DNA of 64,000 bases from Winogradskyella sp. (GCF_028289625.1 NZ_JANQOM010000020.1:1-64000); one strand, 5' to 3'; shown: positions 53,416 through 63,063, counted from the first letter of the stretch. Notes: generated from the sequence alone by a model not told the origin. Program-made: numbers and translations.

Positions 53416-54301
53416 GGTAATCAATCAATGGTGTTGGCCCTTCAAGTAATACCCTTACTATTTTTAATGTACCATCATCAGTAGTGGCGATTTGCCATTT
53501 AATCAATGAAATTTTACCCTGTTCAATTTCCAGACCCGTAATACTTCTTGGATGTACACAGCTTCCATCGTTAAAAAAAGCAATATCACCAGGTTCTGGA
53601 AAGCGTGGACGGTGCGTATGACCAGCGATGGTAAGGAGATTGTTGTTTTCCACAATCCATTTCTTGGTTCGTCGCTCTACTTTAATGAGTTCTTTGTAGT
53701 TTTTTGCTGGACTGGTTGGGTCAGCAATACCCATAACATTCAATGGCTTCCAGAGGATACGGACCAAGAAACGGCTCCATTTCCAAAAAAGATAGTTCCA
53801 CCAATCGGCTTGATGGCCATGGCATAAAAATAACTCTTGTCCAGTTTCGGAATGCTTTAGAACAATACCTTCATGATAGGTTATATCACAGAATAATTCG
53901 ACATTCTCACCAATTTTAGGGTCAAAATAGGTGGACAAATATTTTTTAACATAATCAGCGTTACGATAAACCATATCATGATTGCCCCAAATCATGTGTA
54001 AACGCCCTTCCTCATGAAATTGTTTCATAAGAAGAAATACATTTTTATGAGCATCTAGTATAGATTCGAAAGACAGATTCTCCCAAAGTTCATCACCATC
54101 ACCAAGCTCACAATAACTAAAACCTTCATTATAATAGTGCTTTAAAGCATGAAAATAAATGTTTCGATTATTGGCAAAATCATCTGCAAAACTATTGTCC
54201 CCACGATGACAGTCACTAAATAGAATAATTTTGGATGAATCGTTAAATGGAATGCGTTGGGCATTTTTGTAAGCACGATCTAATCTCGATTTTGAAGACA
54301 T
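53405..54301 (-). CDS. Metallophosphoesterase family protein
   Basis: A 298-residue calcineurin-like phosphoesterase. The five metal motifs appear in order: FSDCHRGDN (near 29), LGDGDELWENL (near 61), WGNHDM (near 104), LCHGHQADWW (near 158) and AGHTHRPRFP (near 226). The layout resembles LpxH/UDP-diacylglucosamine hydrolase relatives, but the substrate is not certain. No signal peptide is seen. Confidence 0.9.
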   Translation of the reverse strand: MSSKSRLDRAYKNAQRIPFNDSSKIILFSDCHRGDNSFADDFANNRNIYFHALKHYYNEGFSYCELGDGDELWENLSFESILDAHKNVFLLMKQFHEEGRLHMIWGNHDMVYRNADYVKKYLSTYFDPKIGENVELFCDITYHEGIVLKHSETGQELFLCHGHQADWWNYLFWKWSRFLVRILWKPLNVMGIADPTSPAKNYKELIKVERRTKKWIVENNNLLTIAGHTHRPRFPEPGDIAFFNDGSCVHPRSITGLEIEQGKISLIKWQIATTDDGTLKIVRVLLEGPTPLIDYQTE

Positions 54302-54312
54302 AAAGTAAATTT

Positions 54313-54345
54313 AAACAAAAATGCCTCTCAATCGAGAGGCATTTT
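54313..54345 (-). terminator. Terminator of the glutaryl-CoA dehydrogenase gene
   Basis: AAAATGCCTCTC and GAGAGGCATTTT form a 12-bp stem with a four-base loop, followed by T residues on the minus strand. It lies between the 54362 stop and the next gene. Confidence 0.9.
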
Positions 54346-54361
54346 ATAAACTTTTTAATGT

Positions 54362-55540
54362 TTATTTAAAGGCATTTAAACCAGTAATATCAAGACCTGT
54401 AATCAAGAGATGGATGTCATGTGTGCCTTCGTAAGTAATAACACTTTCAAGATTCATCATATGTCGCATAATACTATATTCGCCTGTAATGCCCATACCG
54501 CCAAGTATTTGCCTAGCCTCTCTGGCTATATTGATGGCCATTTCTACATTATTGCGTTTGGCCATTGATATCTGTGCAGACGTTGCTTTATTGTCGTTTT
54601 TTAATTGTCCAAGACGAAACGCTAAAAGTTGGGCTTTAGTGATTTCAGTGATCATTTCGGCCAATTTTTTCTGCTGTAACTGAAAAGCAGCAATTGGTTT
54701 ACCAAACTGGATACGTTCTTTGGCATAGCGCAGAGCCGTATCGTAGCAGTCCATTGCCGCTCCAATCGCTCCCCAAGAAATACCGTATCTCGCAGAGTCT
54801 AGACAGCCTAATGGAGCACCTAGTCCAGATTTATTTGGGAGTAGGTTTTCTTTCGGCACTTTTACATCTTGGAAGATTAATTCTCCAGTTGCTGATGCTC
54901 TTAACGACCATTTATTATGAGTTTCAGGTGTTGAAAATCCTTCCATGTCGCGTTCAACAATGAGCCCATGGATACGACCCTCCTCATTTTTTGCCCAAAC
55001 CACAGCGATATCACAAAAAGGGGAATTGCTAATCCATAATTTAGCACCATTCAAAAGGTAATGGTCACCCATATCTTTAAAATTGGTAGTCATACCTCCA
55101 GGATTACTACCATGGTCAGGTTCTGTTAGCCCGAAAGAACCCATCCATTCACCCGAAGCTAATTTAGGTAAGTATTTTTGACGCTGTTCTTCTGAGCCAT
55201 ATTTCCAAATAGGATACATAACCAAAGATGATTGCACTGAAGCTGTACTACGTACACCAGAATCACCACGTTCTATTTCTTGCATAATTAAGCCATAAGA
55301 AATTTGGTCTAAACCAGCACCGCCATATTCCTCAGGAATATAGGGTCCAAATGCTCCGATTTCTGCCAAACCGTTTATGATTTGAGTGGGAAATTCTGCC
55401 TTCTGCGCATATTCTTCTATAATTGGTGACACGTCGCGCTTTACCCATTCTCTAGCTGCATCACGAACAAGTTTATGCTCTTCAGAAAGTAAGTCGTCTA
55501 AATTATAATAATCGGGAGCTTCGAATAGATCTGGTTTCAT
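54362..55540 (-). CDS. gcdH: Glutaryl-CoA dehydrogenase-like acyl-CoA dehydrogenase
   Basis: A 392-residue flavoenzyme. The stretch SVQSSLVMYPIWKYGSEEQRQKYLP and GSFGLTEPDHGSNPGGM resembles glutaryl-CoA dehydrogenases closely, and the catalytic Glu is in TYEGTHDIHLLITG near residue 368. GcdH oxidises and decarboxylates glutaryl-CoA to crotonyl-CoA in lysine and tryptophan degradation. The ATG at 55540 is preferred over an in-frame TTG 27 bases upstream. It is monocistronic, with a strong terminator. Confidence 0.9.
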   Translation of the reverse strand: MKPDLFEAPDYYNLDDLLSEEHKLVRDAAREWVKRDVSPIIEEYAQKAEFPTQIINGLAEIGAFGPYIPEEYGGAGLDQISYGLIMQEIERGDSGVRSTASVQSSLVMYPIWKYGSEEQRQKYLPKLASGEWMGSFGLTEPDHGSNPGGMTTNFKDMGDHYLLNGAKLWISNSPFCDIAVVWAKNEEGRIHGLIVERDMEGFSTPETHNKWSLRASATGELIFQDVKVPKENLLPNKSGLGAPLGCLDSARYGISWGAIGAAMDCYDTALRYAKERIQFGKPIAAFQLQQKKLAEMITEITKAQLLAFRLGQLKNDNKATSAQISMAKRNNVEMAINIAREARQILGGMGITGEYSIMRHMMNLESVITYEGTHDIHLLITGLDITGLNAFK

Positions 55541-55654
55541 TATAAAAGTGTCTTTAATATTTTGCAATTAGTTGGTAACAGGTAGCAAGAATTTATTGAA
55601 ATACCTAATTATGGGTCAAATGTAACGAAAACGTTTTCATTGCCCAACGAATGA

Positions 55655-56368
55655 TTACATTTTCAAATAAAAATCTTTGGTAAGATTAATGTAATCCGTT
55701 GTGTAGTGATGTCTTTTGGTTTCGATAATTAATTCGTTTGTTGTGATTTCAGTTTTACGAAATGAAAATTCGATAAGGCTGCGTTTAATCTTTGAATGAG
55801 GCTGTCCTTTTACATGGAGAATCCTGTTAGGGAAAAGTCCTGTTTTTAGTGCCAAATCAATAAATTTTTTTTCTTCCTTTTTTGGAATAACTACAGAGAA
55901 CAAACCATTTTCAGAGAGTAAATGAGTTGCAGCATATATTAAATGCTCAAAAGGCATGGCATCATTAAAACGCGCTAAATCCCTTGAAGAATTATCCGTT
56001 TTGTAATTCTCGGAGTAGAATGGGGGATTGCAAATAATTAAGTTAAATGTATCATCAACCTCTTCGACAAACTCCAAAAGTGAAGCATGGTAACAGAATA
56101 AGCGGTCATTCCAAGGGGAGTTTTCAAAATTATCGATACATTGTTCGTAAGCCTCTTCGTCAATTTCAATAGCTTCTATCTGTTGGGCATTGCTTCTTTG
56201 AGCGAGCATTAATGACAAAATTCCTGTGCCAGCTCCAATATCTAAAATAGAAAAAGGATTATTTTCGATAGACGTCCAAGCACCAAGTAGAACACCATCA
56301 GTGCCTATTTTCATGGCACATCGATCTTGGTTAACTGTAAATTGTTTGAAGTGGAAAGGTTTTTTCAT
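55655..56368 (-). CDS. trmN6: tRNA1(Val) (adenine-37-N6)-methyltransferase
   Basis: A 237-residue SAM-dependent N6-adenine methyltransferase. FKQFTVNQDRCAMKIGTDGVLLGAW at the N-terminus, ILDIGAGTGILSLMLAQR and the catalytic NPPFYSEN are the TrmN6 (YfiC) signatures. The ATG at 56368 gives MKKPFHFKQF. An upstream ATG would translate a palindromic repeat (NEIPAFAGM) and is rejected. The gene starts directly after that repeat element. Confidence 0.92.
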   Translation of the reverse strand: MKKPFHFKQFTVNQDRCAMKIGTDGVLLGAWTSIENNPFSILDIGAGTGILSLMLAQRSNAQQIEAIEIDEEAYEQCIDNFENSPWNDRLFCYHASLLEFVEEVDDTFNLIICNPPFYSENYKTDNSSRDLARFNDAMPFEHLIYAATHLLSENGLFSVVIPKKEEKKFIDLALKTGLFPNRILHVKGQPHSKIKRSLIEFSFRKTEITTNELIIETKRHHYTTDYINLTKDFYLKM

Positions 56369-56373
56369 TTTTT

Positions 56374-56454
56374 TGTCCATTCCCGCGAAAGCGGGAATCT
56401 CATTCAATTTTTATTTATTGGAGATATTTGATCCCTGTGCAGACAAGAATGACA
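56374..56454. repeat. Nested-palindrome repeat element, copy 1
   Basis: About 81 bases with imperfect inverted ends (TGTCCATTC at 56374 and GAATGACA at 56447-56454) and an internal hairpin ATTCCCGC-GAAA-GCGGGAAT (56379-56398), followed by CTCATTC. It fills almost the whole rimM-trmN6 gap. It shares its layout (outer TGTC...GACA, first hairpin, TCTCATT) with the element at 57001. Confidence 0.7.
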
Positions 56455-56459
56455 GCAAT

Positions 56460-56987
56460 TCATTGAATATATAAATCAATCAACCCTTCGGGTGTATTAA
56501 CTTCAATGGTTTTAGTGTTTCGATCTACTTTAACAATAAACTCATCATTCATAGGGATAAGAATTTCTATGCCATTTCTATCGATTTCGAATAAGGCTTG
56601 AGCTGTAGCATCATTAATGGCCTTAATCACACCAACATCACCAAAGTTGGAATCTTTGATTGTAAAACCAATAACCTCATGATAGTAAAACTTATTGCCT
56701 TTTAATTTTGGGAGGAATTCTAACGGTAAATACAACTCAGATTTTAGTAAAGTTTCTGCATCTGCTTCATTGTCTATGTCTTCGAACTTAATACGCAACA
56801 AATCTGATTTATGTAATTGTGAAGATTCGATAAAGAATGGAATGAGGTTTCCTCTTAAGTCAATAAAAATTGCCTCAAGATTATCGTAGAGTTCAGGTTC
56901 GTCAGTATCTAACTTTGCCAAAAGCTCACCTTTAAAACTATACTTTTTTACAATCTTTCCTAAATAAAAGCAATCCTCCTTTTTCAT
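56460..56987 (-). CDS. rimM: Ribosome maturation factor RimM
   Basis: A 175-residue protein needed for 30S subunit maturation that binds S19. The N-terminal RimM domain begins YLGKIVKKYSFKGELLAKLDTDEPELY, and the PRC-barrel covers about residues 95-170 (YHEVIGFTIKDSNFGDVG, IEILIPMNDEFIVKVDRN). It follows rpsP in the same direction as in many bacteria, but a terminator and a repeat element lie in the 171-base gap. Confidence 0.95.
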   Translation of the reverse strand: MKKEDCFYLGKIVKKYSFKGELLAKLDTDEPELYDNLEAIFIDLRGNLIPFFIESSQLHKSDLLRIKFEDIDNEADAETLLKSELYLPLEFLPKLKGNKFYYHEVIGFTIKDSNFGDVGVIKAINDATAQALFEIDRNGIEILIPMNDEFIVKVDRNTKTIEVNTPEGLIDLYIQ

Positions 56988-57000
56988 GACAAATTATTGA

Positions 57001-57093
57001 TTTGTCACCCTGAATTTATTTCAGGGTCTCATTATTGGTGTAAGATCCTGCTTAAAGCAGGATTTGTTTAATCACGTATTTTGACAGGACAAA
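57001..57093. repeat. Nested-palindrome repeat element, copy 2
   Basis: About 93 bases with ends TTTGTC (57001) and GACAAA (57088-57093) and two hairpins: ACCCTGAA-TTTAT-TTCAGGGT (57007-57027) and ATCCTGCTT-A-AAGCAGGAT (57045-57063). TCTCATT follows the first hairpin, as in the element at 56374. It lies between rpsP and rimM. Confidence 0.7.
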
Positions 57094-57103
57094 ATACTAT
57101 TTC

Positions 57104-57137
57104 ACAAAAAAACCCTGACCATAACATGTCAGGGTTT
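57104..57137 (-). terminator. Terminator after rpsP
   Basis: AAACCCTGAC and GTCAGGGTTT (57110-57137) form a perfect 10-bp stem with an eight-base loop, followed on the minus strand by TTTTT. It lies 22 bases after the rpsP stop, so rimM may depend on read-through or its own promoter. Confidence 0.88.
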
Positions 57138-57158
57138 AAAAGTATAAAAATTAATTTT

Positions 57159-57668
57159 TTATTCTTCTTCGTTTGAAGCTGTAACCTCTTCGGTAGCTTC
57201 TTCAGCCACTTCTTCAACAACTGGAGCAGCCGCAGCAATACGAGCTTCATTAACAGCTTTTTCGGCTTCTAAAGCTTTTGCTTTGGCATCATCTGAAGCT
57301 TTAGATAAGCCATCAGCTTTCGCTTGAATTTTAGCAGCTTTCTCTTCTAACCAAGCATCGAACTTCGCTTGTGCTTGCTCTTCAGTAAGTGCGCCTTTCT
57401 TAACTCCACCGGCTAAATGCTTCTTTAACAAAGCACCTTTGTAAGACAAAATAGCTCTAGCTGTATCGGTCGGTTGAGCACCATTTTGTAACCATTTTAC
57501 AGCTCCATCAACGTCTAAGTCTATTGTGGCCGGATTAGTGTTTGGGTTGTAAGCACCTAGTTTCTCCAAGTATTTACCATCTCTTTTAGCGCGTGAGTCC
57601 GCTGCTACAATCCAGTAATAAGGTTTTCCTTTTTTACCGTGTCTTTGTAATCTTATTTTTACAGGCAT
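57159..57668 (-). CDS. rpsP: 30S ribosomal protein S16
   Basis: A 169-residue S16. The first 80 residues ([54 protein letters not shown]) are the conserved core. The remaining 85 or so residues are an Ala/Glu/Lys-rich extension, common in Bacteroidota and absent from E. coli S16. The gene is preceded by a good -7 box and a leader with a short hairpin. Confidence 0.97.
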   Translation of the reverse strand: MPVKIRLQRHGKKGKPYYWIVAADSRAKRDGKYLEKLGAYNPNTNPATIDLDVDGAVKWLQNGAQPTDTARAILSYKGALLKKHLAGGVKKGALTEEQAQAKFDAWLEEKAAKIQAKADGLSKASDDAKAKALEAEKAVNEARIAAAAPVVEEVAEEATEEVTASNEEE

Positions 57669-57682
57669 AATTATTAATTAGT

Positions 57683-57697
57683 GAGGTTCTCGACCTC
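57683..57697 (-). promoter_or_regulatory. Short hairpin in the rpsP leader
   Basis: GAGGT and ACCTC flank a five-base loop, 15-29 bases before the rpsP ATG. It may influence translation initiation. The stem is short and could be chance. Confidence 0.3.
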
Positions 57698-57752
57698 TGT
57701 TATTAATCAACGCTTAATCTAACATTTTGTTCAAAAAATATTCAAGCGGGCG

Positions 57753-57760
57753 CAAAGATA
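57753..57760 (-). promoter_or_regulatory. -7 box of rpsP
   Basis: On the minus strand TATCTTTG matches TAnnTTTG exactly. Transcription would start near 57746, leaving a leader of about 78 bases. The -33 region is AT-rich, with TTA rather than TTG. Confidence 0.6.
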
Positions 57761-57922
57761 GTATATTTTTTTAATTAATTGCCCTTTTAGCTGTTTTTAA
57801 CTGAAAGATGATCACTTTAGCCAAAAGTAGAAATCTAGATAAGTCTAGTATCAAAAAATATTATACTTTTGGGATTCTTGTTTCGTTATATGAAGAAACA
57901 AAGGTAAATTAGAATTTAGGCG

Positions 57923-58420
57923 ATGAAAAAACTATTCCTCTTATCTTTTGTAATTATAACTTTTTTTAGCTGCGGTGACGAAATTCGATTTAATACGCCG
58001 GCGATGCAAGCAAATCGAGAGGGTGTGACATGGAGAGCCACGTATTTTGCAGCGGATATTGATTTTGGTGGTTTTCTTATAGAGGGTGGAATTGGAGATG
58101 AGGTTTTACAACTTGTTACACCAACTGATGGTATAGGCACCTTTAGCTTAGGAGGTAATAGTAGTGCCTATGCCGTATTTAGGGATTTTGATGGCACAGT
58201 ATATTCAACAAGAAATATTCCTGACCCAAGTGTCACGATTTACCCTGTAGAAGGTACTATCAGTGTTCAAGAAATTGATAATGATGCCGACCCAAGACTC
58301 ATTAGTGGCGAATTCAATTTTACGGCGTTTTCTGAGGATGGTCTTCGGTCTGTAAATTTCATTAGCGGTGTATTTAATCGCATCTCTCTTATAGGTGGTT
58401 TGGAGGTCATTAACGATTGA
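57923..58420 (+). CDS. Lipoprotein, DUF6252-like
   Basis: A 165-residue lipoprotein with Cys17 at the end of the signal peptide (VIITFFSC). The mature part is a beta-rich domain (EGVTWRATYFAADIDFGGFLIEG, GTFSLGGN, ISGEFNFTAFSEDG) of the kind found in small Bacteroidota surface lipoproteins, possibly DUF6252. No catalytic motif is seen. It is a single gene followed by a terminator. Confidence 0.8.
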   Translation: MKKLFLLSFVIITFFSCGDEIRFNTPAMQANREGVTWRATYFAADIDFGGFLIEGGIGDEVLQLVTPTDGIGTFSLGGNSSAYAVFRDFDGTVYSTRNIPDPSVTIYPVEGTISVQEIDNDADPRLISGEFNFTAFSEDGLRSVNFISGVFNRISLIGGLEVIND

Positions 58421-58444
58421 TATAACAATACTAATTAATTATGC

Positions 58445-58470
58445 AAGCACTGTTTTAACAGTGCTTTTTT
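58445..58470 (+). terminator. Terminator after the lipoprotein gene
   Basis: AAGCACTGTT and AACAGTGCTT form a 10-bp inverted repeat with a minimal loop, followed by a run of T residues up to 58470. Confidence 0.88.
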
Positions 58471-58556
58471 GTTTACAACTGTTTATAACTTTAGTTTATT
58501 AAAGCATCAATATTTCTTAATTTTAAAGTTCGGATTTTTTATATCAAAAGACTTCT

Positions 58557-61500
58557 ATGTACTTAATATTTGATACTGAGACCACAGGTTTACCAAAACG
58601 TTGGGATGCGCCTATAACTGATACTGATAACTGGCCAAGAGCTATTCAAATTGCGTGGCAATTGCATGATGCTATGGGGAATTGTGTGGAGCATCAGGAT
58701 TATTTAATTCAGCCAGAAGGTTTCAATATTCCTTACGATGCTGAAAAGGTTCATGGTATTTCAACTGAGTTAGCACAGGAGCAAGGTGTGCCATTGTCTG
58801 AGGTTTTGGATAAGTTTAATATAGCCTTGTCTAAAGCTAAATTTGTGGTTGGACAAAATGTAAAGTTTGATCTCAATATAATGGGAGCCGAATTTGTACG
58901 AGAAGATGTAGCAAATCCACTTCAAGAATTACCAGTCTTGGATACGTGTACCGAGCATACGGCAAGCTTATGCAAAATCCCAGGTGGACGTGGAGGTAAG
59001 TTTAAGTTACCGACGTTAACGGAATTGCACGAGTTTTTGTTCAATCAACCATTTGCTGAAGCTCATAATGCCACTGCAGACGTTGAGGCCACAACACGCT
59101 GTTTTCTGGAATTGATCCGAAGAAAAGAATACACTAAAGAAGAACTGGATGTACAACCTGATTATTTTGAAAGGTTTTCAGAAGAAAACCCAGATGAAAT
59201 TCAACTTATTGGGCTGAAACATATTAATCTAAAGCGCGAAAGTGCCAAGATTAATAACAGACTTCAAAAAGAGCAATCCACTGAGCCAATTTCTACCGAA
59301 ACCGATAAAGTAGCAGCTTCGCGATTAGCTGAGGTTGATTTTGTGCATCTTCATAATCATTCACAGTTCTCTATTCTGCAATCTACCATTAGCATTAATG
59401 ACTTAGTTGCAGCTGCTGCTAAGGAAAATATGCCAGCAGTAGCATTGACAGACCATGGGAATATGATGGGTGCATTCCATTTTGTACAGGCTGTTTCTAA
59501 TCATAATAAATCGGTTAAGACAAAGCATGCAGAAGCTGAAACCAATGGAGAAGAGAAGGAAGGGCAACTTATAAAACCAATTATTGGTTGTGAGTTTTTT
59601 GTTTGCGAAAATCATCAAGATAAAACTCGAAAGGATAATGGCTACCAAATTGTGCTCTTGGCTAAAAACAAAAATGGCTATCATAATTTAGCCAAGTTAT
59701 CTTCGGTAGCTTTTACAGATGGGTTTTACTATGTGCCAAGGATTGACAAAGCACTCATTGAACAATATAAGGAGGATTTAATTTGTCTTACCGGAAACTT
59801 ATATGGCGAAGTTCCGAGCAAGGTTTTAAATATTGGTGAAAACCAAGCAGAAGAAGCATTGCTATGGTGGAAATACACCTTTGATGACGATTTGTATATC
59901 GAGCTAATGCGTCATAATCAAGAAGATGAAAATCGGGTCAATCAAGTCCTAATTCAATTTGCCAAAAAGCACGATATAAAATTAGTGGCGACTAACAACA
60001 CCTATTATGTTGAGCAAGAAAATGCTAATGCACACGATATTTTGTTATGTGTTAAAGATGGCGAAAAGCAGGCAACTCCTATAGGACGAGGACGTGGTTA
60101 TCGCTATGGTTTGCCTAATCAAGACTATTATTTTAAGTCTTCAGAAGAAATGAAGGCCTTATTCAGGGATATTCCTGAAGCAATTATTAACATACAAGAA
60201 GTTGTTGGTAAAATTGAACCTTTTGAATTGGCACGAGATGTACTCTTGCCTGCATTCGATATTCCAAGCGAGTTTAAAGATACGCAAGACGATATTGATG
60301 GTGGAAAGCGCGGTGAAAATGCATATTTAAAACACTTAACTTATGAAGGAGCTAAAAAGCGTTATGGTGAAATAACTCCGGAGATTAAAGAACGTCTCGA
60401 TTTTGAATTGAGCGTTATTGAAAATACAGGCTATCCAGGATATTTCTTAATCGTTGAAGATTTTATTCGCGAAGCTCGTAATATGAATGTCTCGGTTGGT
60501 CCAGGACGTGGTTCTGCAGCTGGTTCTGTTGTCGCCTATTGCCTCTGGATTACAAATATAGACCCGATTAAGTACGATTTGCTTTTTGAGCGTTTCTTAA
60601 ATCCAGACCGTGTGAGCATGCCAGATATCGATATCGATTTTGACGATGAGGGTCGTGGTCGAGTAATGCAGTATGTTATTGATAAATATGGAGCAAATCA
60701 AGTGGCACAGATCATCACTTATGGCACCATGGCTGCTAAATCCTCAATTAGAGACACTGCTCGTGTGTTGGATTTGCCGCTCAGTGAGGCCGATCATATT
60801 GCCAAATTAATTCCGAACATGTCTAAGCTTGGTAAGATATTTGGTAAGAGTGAAAAGGAGCTCGCCCAAAAATTTAGACAAGAGGAGCTAGAAAAGGTGA
60901 ATCAGTTACTCAATATTTCCGACGGTGAGGATCTACAGGCGGAAACGGTCAACCAAGCTAGAATATTGGAAGGCTCAGTTCGCAATACAGGAATTCATGC
61001 CTGTGGTGTGATTATCACGCCAGGAGATATCACTAATTATGTACCAATAGCTACAGCTAAGGACTCTGATTTATATGTCACGCAGTTCGATAATTCCGTT
61101 GTTGAAAGTGCTGGTTTATTAAAGATGGATTTCTTAGGTCTTAAGACCTTGACTTTGATTAAGGATACCGTTACGATTGTAAAAGCCAAACATGGCATAG
61201 ATCTCGATCCCGAGAACTTTCCATTAGATGATGAAAAGACGTATGAACTTTTCCAAAGAGGCGAAACGGTAGGTATTTTTCAATATGAATCTCCCGGTAT
61301 GCAGAAGCATATGAAGCATTTAAAACCCACGGTTTTTGATGATCTCATTGCCATGAACGCATTGTATCGTCCAGGTCCAATGGAGTACATTCCGAGCTTT
61401 ATTAATCGCAAGCATGGGAAAGAAGAAATCATTTACGACCTGCCCGAGATGGAAGAATACCTTAAAGAAACTTATGGTATTACGGTGTACCAAGAGCAGG

Positions 61501-62945
61501 TAATGTTACTATCCCAAAAATTGGCCGATTTCACTAAAGGCGAGGCCGATGTTTTACGTAAGGCCATGGGGAAAAAGCAACGTGCTACGCTAGATAAAAT
61601 GAAGCCTAAGTTTTTGGACCAAGCCGCAGCAAAAGGCATGGACAGAGAAAAGCTTGAAAAGATTTGGAAAGATTGGGAAGCCTTTGCAAGTTATGCTTTT
61701 AATAAATCGCATTCTACCTGTTACGCTTGGATTGCTTATCAAACCGCTTATTTAAAAGCGCATTATCCAGCAGAATATATGGCCGCAGTACTCTCAAATA
61801 ATATGAACGATATAAAACAGGTTACCTTTTTCATGGAAGAGTGTAAACGCATGCGTTTACCTGTTTTAGGACCAGATGTTAATGAGAGTTATTACAAGTT
61901 TTCCGTAAACAAAGACAATGCGGTGCGTTTCGGAATGGGAGCCATTAAAGGTGTGGGGCATGGTGCAGTTAGGACTATTGTAGACAATAGAAAGAAAGAT
62001 GGTAATTACAAGTCCATTTTTGATTTGGCCAAACGTGTGGATTTAAGAGCAGCTAATAAGAAATCGTTTGAAGGTTTAGCCAATGCTGGTGGTTTTGATT
62101 GTTTTACTGAAACCCATCGTGCGCAATATTTTGCTCACGAAGGAGATAATATTACATTTTTAGAAAAAGCCATGCGCTATGGTGCTAAATATCAAGAAAA
62201 TGAAAATTCGGCTCAGGTAAGTTTATTTGGCAACTCTAGCGAAGTGCAAATTCCTGAACCACAAGTACCACCTTGCGAAGAATGGGGAACTATGGAAAAG
62301 TTATCTAGAGAAAAAGAAGTTGTAGGCATCTATATTTCTGGTCATCCCTTAGATGATTTTAAAATCGAGATGCAAACCTTTTGTAACGGAACGGTTTCCG
62401 TATTTAAAGATTTACAAGCTATAGTCAATAGAGAAGTGACTTTTGGTGGTGTAGTCACGGACATACAGCATCGCGTGAGTAAACAAGGTAAGGGCTGGGC
62501 TGCTTTTACTATAGAAGATTATACCGATAGTTATGAGTTTAGAATCTTTGGTGAGGATTATCTGAAGTTTAGACATTTCTTGGTGCAGAACTCTTTTGTG
62601 TATGTACGAGCCTTTATTAAAGAAGGCTGGATGAATCGCGATACCGGACAAAAAGGGGAGCCAAGAATTCAGTTCAATAATTTTCAACTCCTCCATGATG
62701 TTATGGATGCCTATGCTAAAAAGTTATCGATACAATTGAATATAGAGGATTTGGAACAGCATAAAATTGCTGAGTTGCAAGACATGTTTCGATTGCATCA
62801 AGGCAACCATGCGCTTAATTTTGTGGTTTATGACAACAAAGATAAGCTAAAGTTGACCATGCCAAGCCGAAAGCAAAAAGTTAAGATTTCACAAGAGCTA
62901 TTGTATGAGTTGCAAGAATTGGATGTGATGTATAAGTTAAACTAG
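58557..62945 (+). CDS. dnaE: DNA polymerase III alpha subunit with fused N-terminal exonuclease
   Basis: A 1462-residue replicative polymerase. Residues 1-200 are a DnaQ-type 3'-5' exonuclease: D6 and E8 (FDTETTG), QNVKFDLN near 100 and the ExoIII pair in AHNATADVEAT near 165. A PHP domain starts near 262 (VDFVHLHNHSQFS, ALTDHGNM). The polymerase catalytic acids are in PDIDIDF near 688, with GPGRGSAAGS before them. The OB domain (TFGGVVTDIQHRV) is near 1300. Usual DnaE proteins are 1100-1200 residues; the extra length is the exonuclease, as seen in other flavobacteria. It starts 136 bases after the preceding lipoprotein gene. Confidence 0.96.
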   Translation: MYLIFDTETTGLPKRWDAPITDTDNWPRAIQIAWQLHDAMGNCVEHQDYLIQPEGFNIPYDAEKVHGISTELAQEQGVPLSEVLDKFNIALSKAKFVVGQNVKFDLNIMGAEFVREDVANPLQELPVLDTCTEHTASLCKIPGGRGGKFKLPTLTELHEFLFNQPFAEAHNATADVEATTRCFLELIRRKEYTKEELDVQPDYFERFSEENPDEIQLIGLKHINLKRESAKINNRLQKEQSTEPISTETDKVAASRLAEVDFVHLHNHSQFSILQSTISINDLVAAAAKENMPAVALTDHGNMMGAFHFVQAVSNHNKSVKTKHAEAETNGEEKEGQLIKPIIGCEFFVCENHQDKTRKDNGYQIVLLAKNKNGYHNLAKLSSVAFTDGFYYVPRIDKALIEQYKEDLICLTGNLYGEVPSKVLNIGENQAEEALLWWKYTFDDDLYIELMRHNQEDENRVNQVLIQFAKKHDIKLVATNNTYYVEQENANAHDILLCVKDGEKQATPIGRGRGYRYGLPNQDYYFKSSEEMKALFRDIPEAIINIQEVVGKIEPFELARDVLLPAFDIPSEFKDTQDDIDGGKRGENAYLKHLTYEGAKKRYGEITPEIKERLDFELSVIENTGYPGYFLIVEDFIREARNMNVSVGPGRGSAAGSVVAYCLWITNIDPIKYDLLFERFLNPDRVSMPDIDIDFDDEGRGRVMQYVIDKYGANQVAQIITYGTMAAKSSIRDTARVLDLPLSEADHIAKLIPNMSKLGKIFGKSEKELAQKFRQEELEKVNQLLNISDGEDLQAETVNQARILEGSVRNTGIHACGVIITPGDITNYVPIATAKDSDLYVTQFDNSVVESAGLLKMDFLGLKTLTLIKDTVTIVKAKHGIDLDPENFPLDDEKTYELFQRGETVGIFQYESPGMQKHMKHLKPTVFDDLIAMNALYRPGPMEYIPSFINRKHGKEEIIYDLPEMEEYLKETYGITVYQEQVMLLSQKLADFTKGEADVLRKAMGKKQRATLDKMKPKFLDQAAAKGMDREKLEKIWKDWEAFASYAFNKSHSTCYAWIAYQTAYLKAHYPAEYMAAVLSNNMNDIKQVTFFMEECKRMRLPVLGPDVNESYYKFSVNKDNAVRFGMGAIKGVGHGAVRTIVDNRKKDGNYKSIFDLAKRVDLRAANKKSFEGLANAGGFDCFTETHRAQYFAHEGDNITFLEKAMRYGAKYQENENSAQVSLFGNSSEVQIPEPQVPPCEEWGTMEKLSREKEVVGIYISGHPLDDFKIEMQTFCNGTVSVFKDLQAIVNREVTFGGVVTDIQHRVSKQGKGWAAFTIEDYTDSYEFRIFGEDYLKFRHFLVQNSFVYVRAFIKEGWMNRDTGQKGEPRIQFNNFQLLHDVMDAYAKKLSIQLNIEDLEQHKIAELQDMFRLHQGNHALNFVVYDNKDKLKLTMPSRKQKVKISQELLYELQELDVMYKLN

Positions 62946-63063
62946 CATAAAACTAGGCAATAGTACCATAACCAAATCGAATATAGGCAGCGTAAGGTTT
63001 GGCATTTTTTTTGACTAATATTGCATGTTAAACGGAAGTAAAATACATTAAAAACAATATATT

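Noticed and set aside
56369-56407. Upstream ATG of trmN6 giving NEIPAFAGMDKK
   Set aside because: This peptide is the translation of the palindromic repeat, and the family start MKKPFHFKQF follows at 56368.
57068-57250. Short Lys/Leu-rich reading frame inside rpsP
   Set aside because: It is an out-of-frame shadow of the S16 tail and reads through the terminator hairpin.
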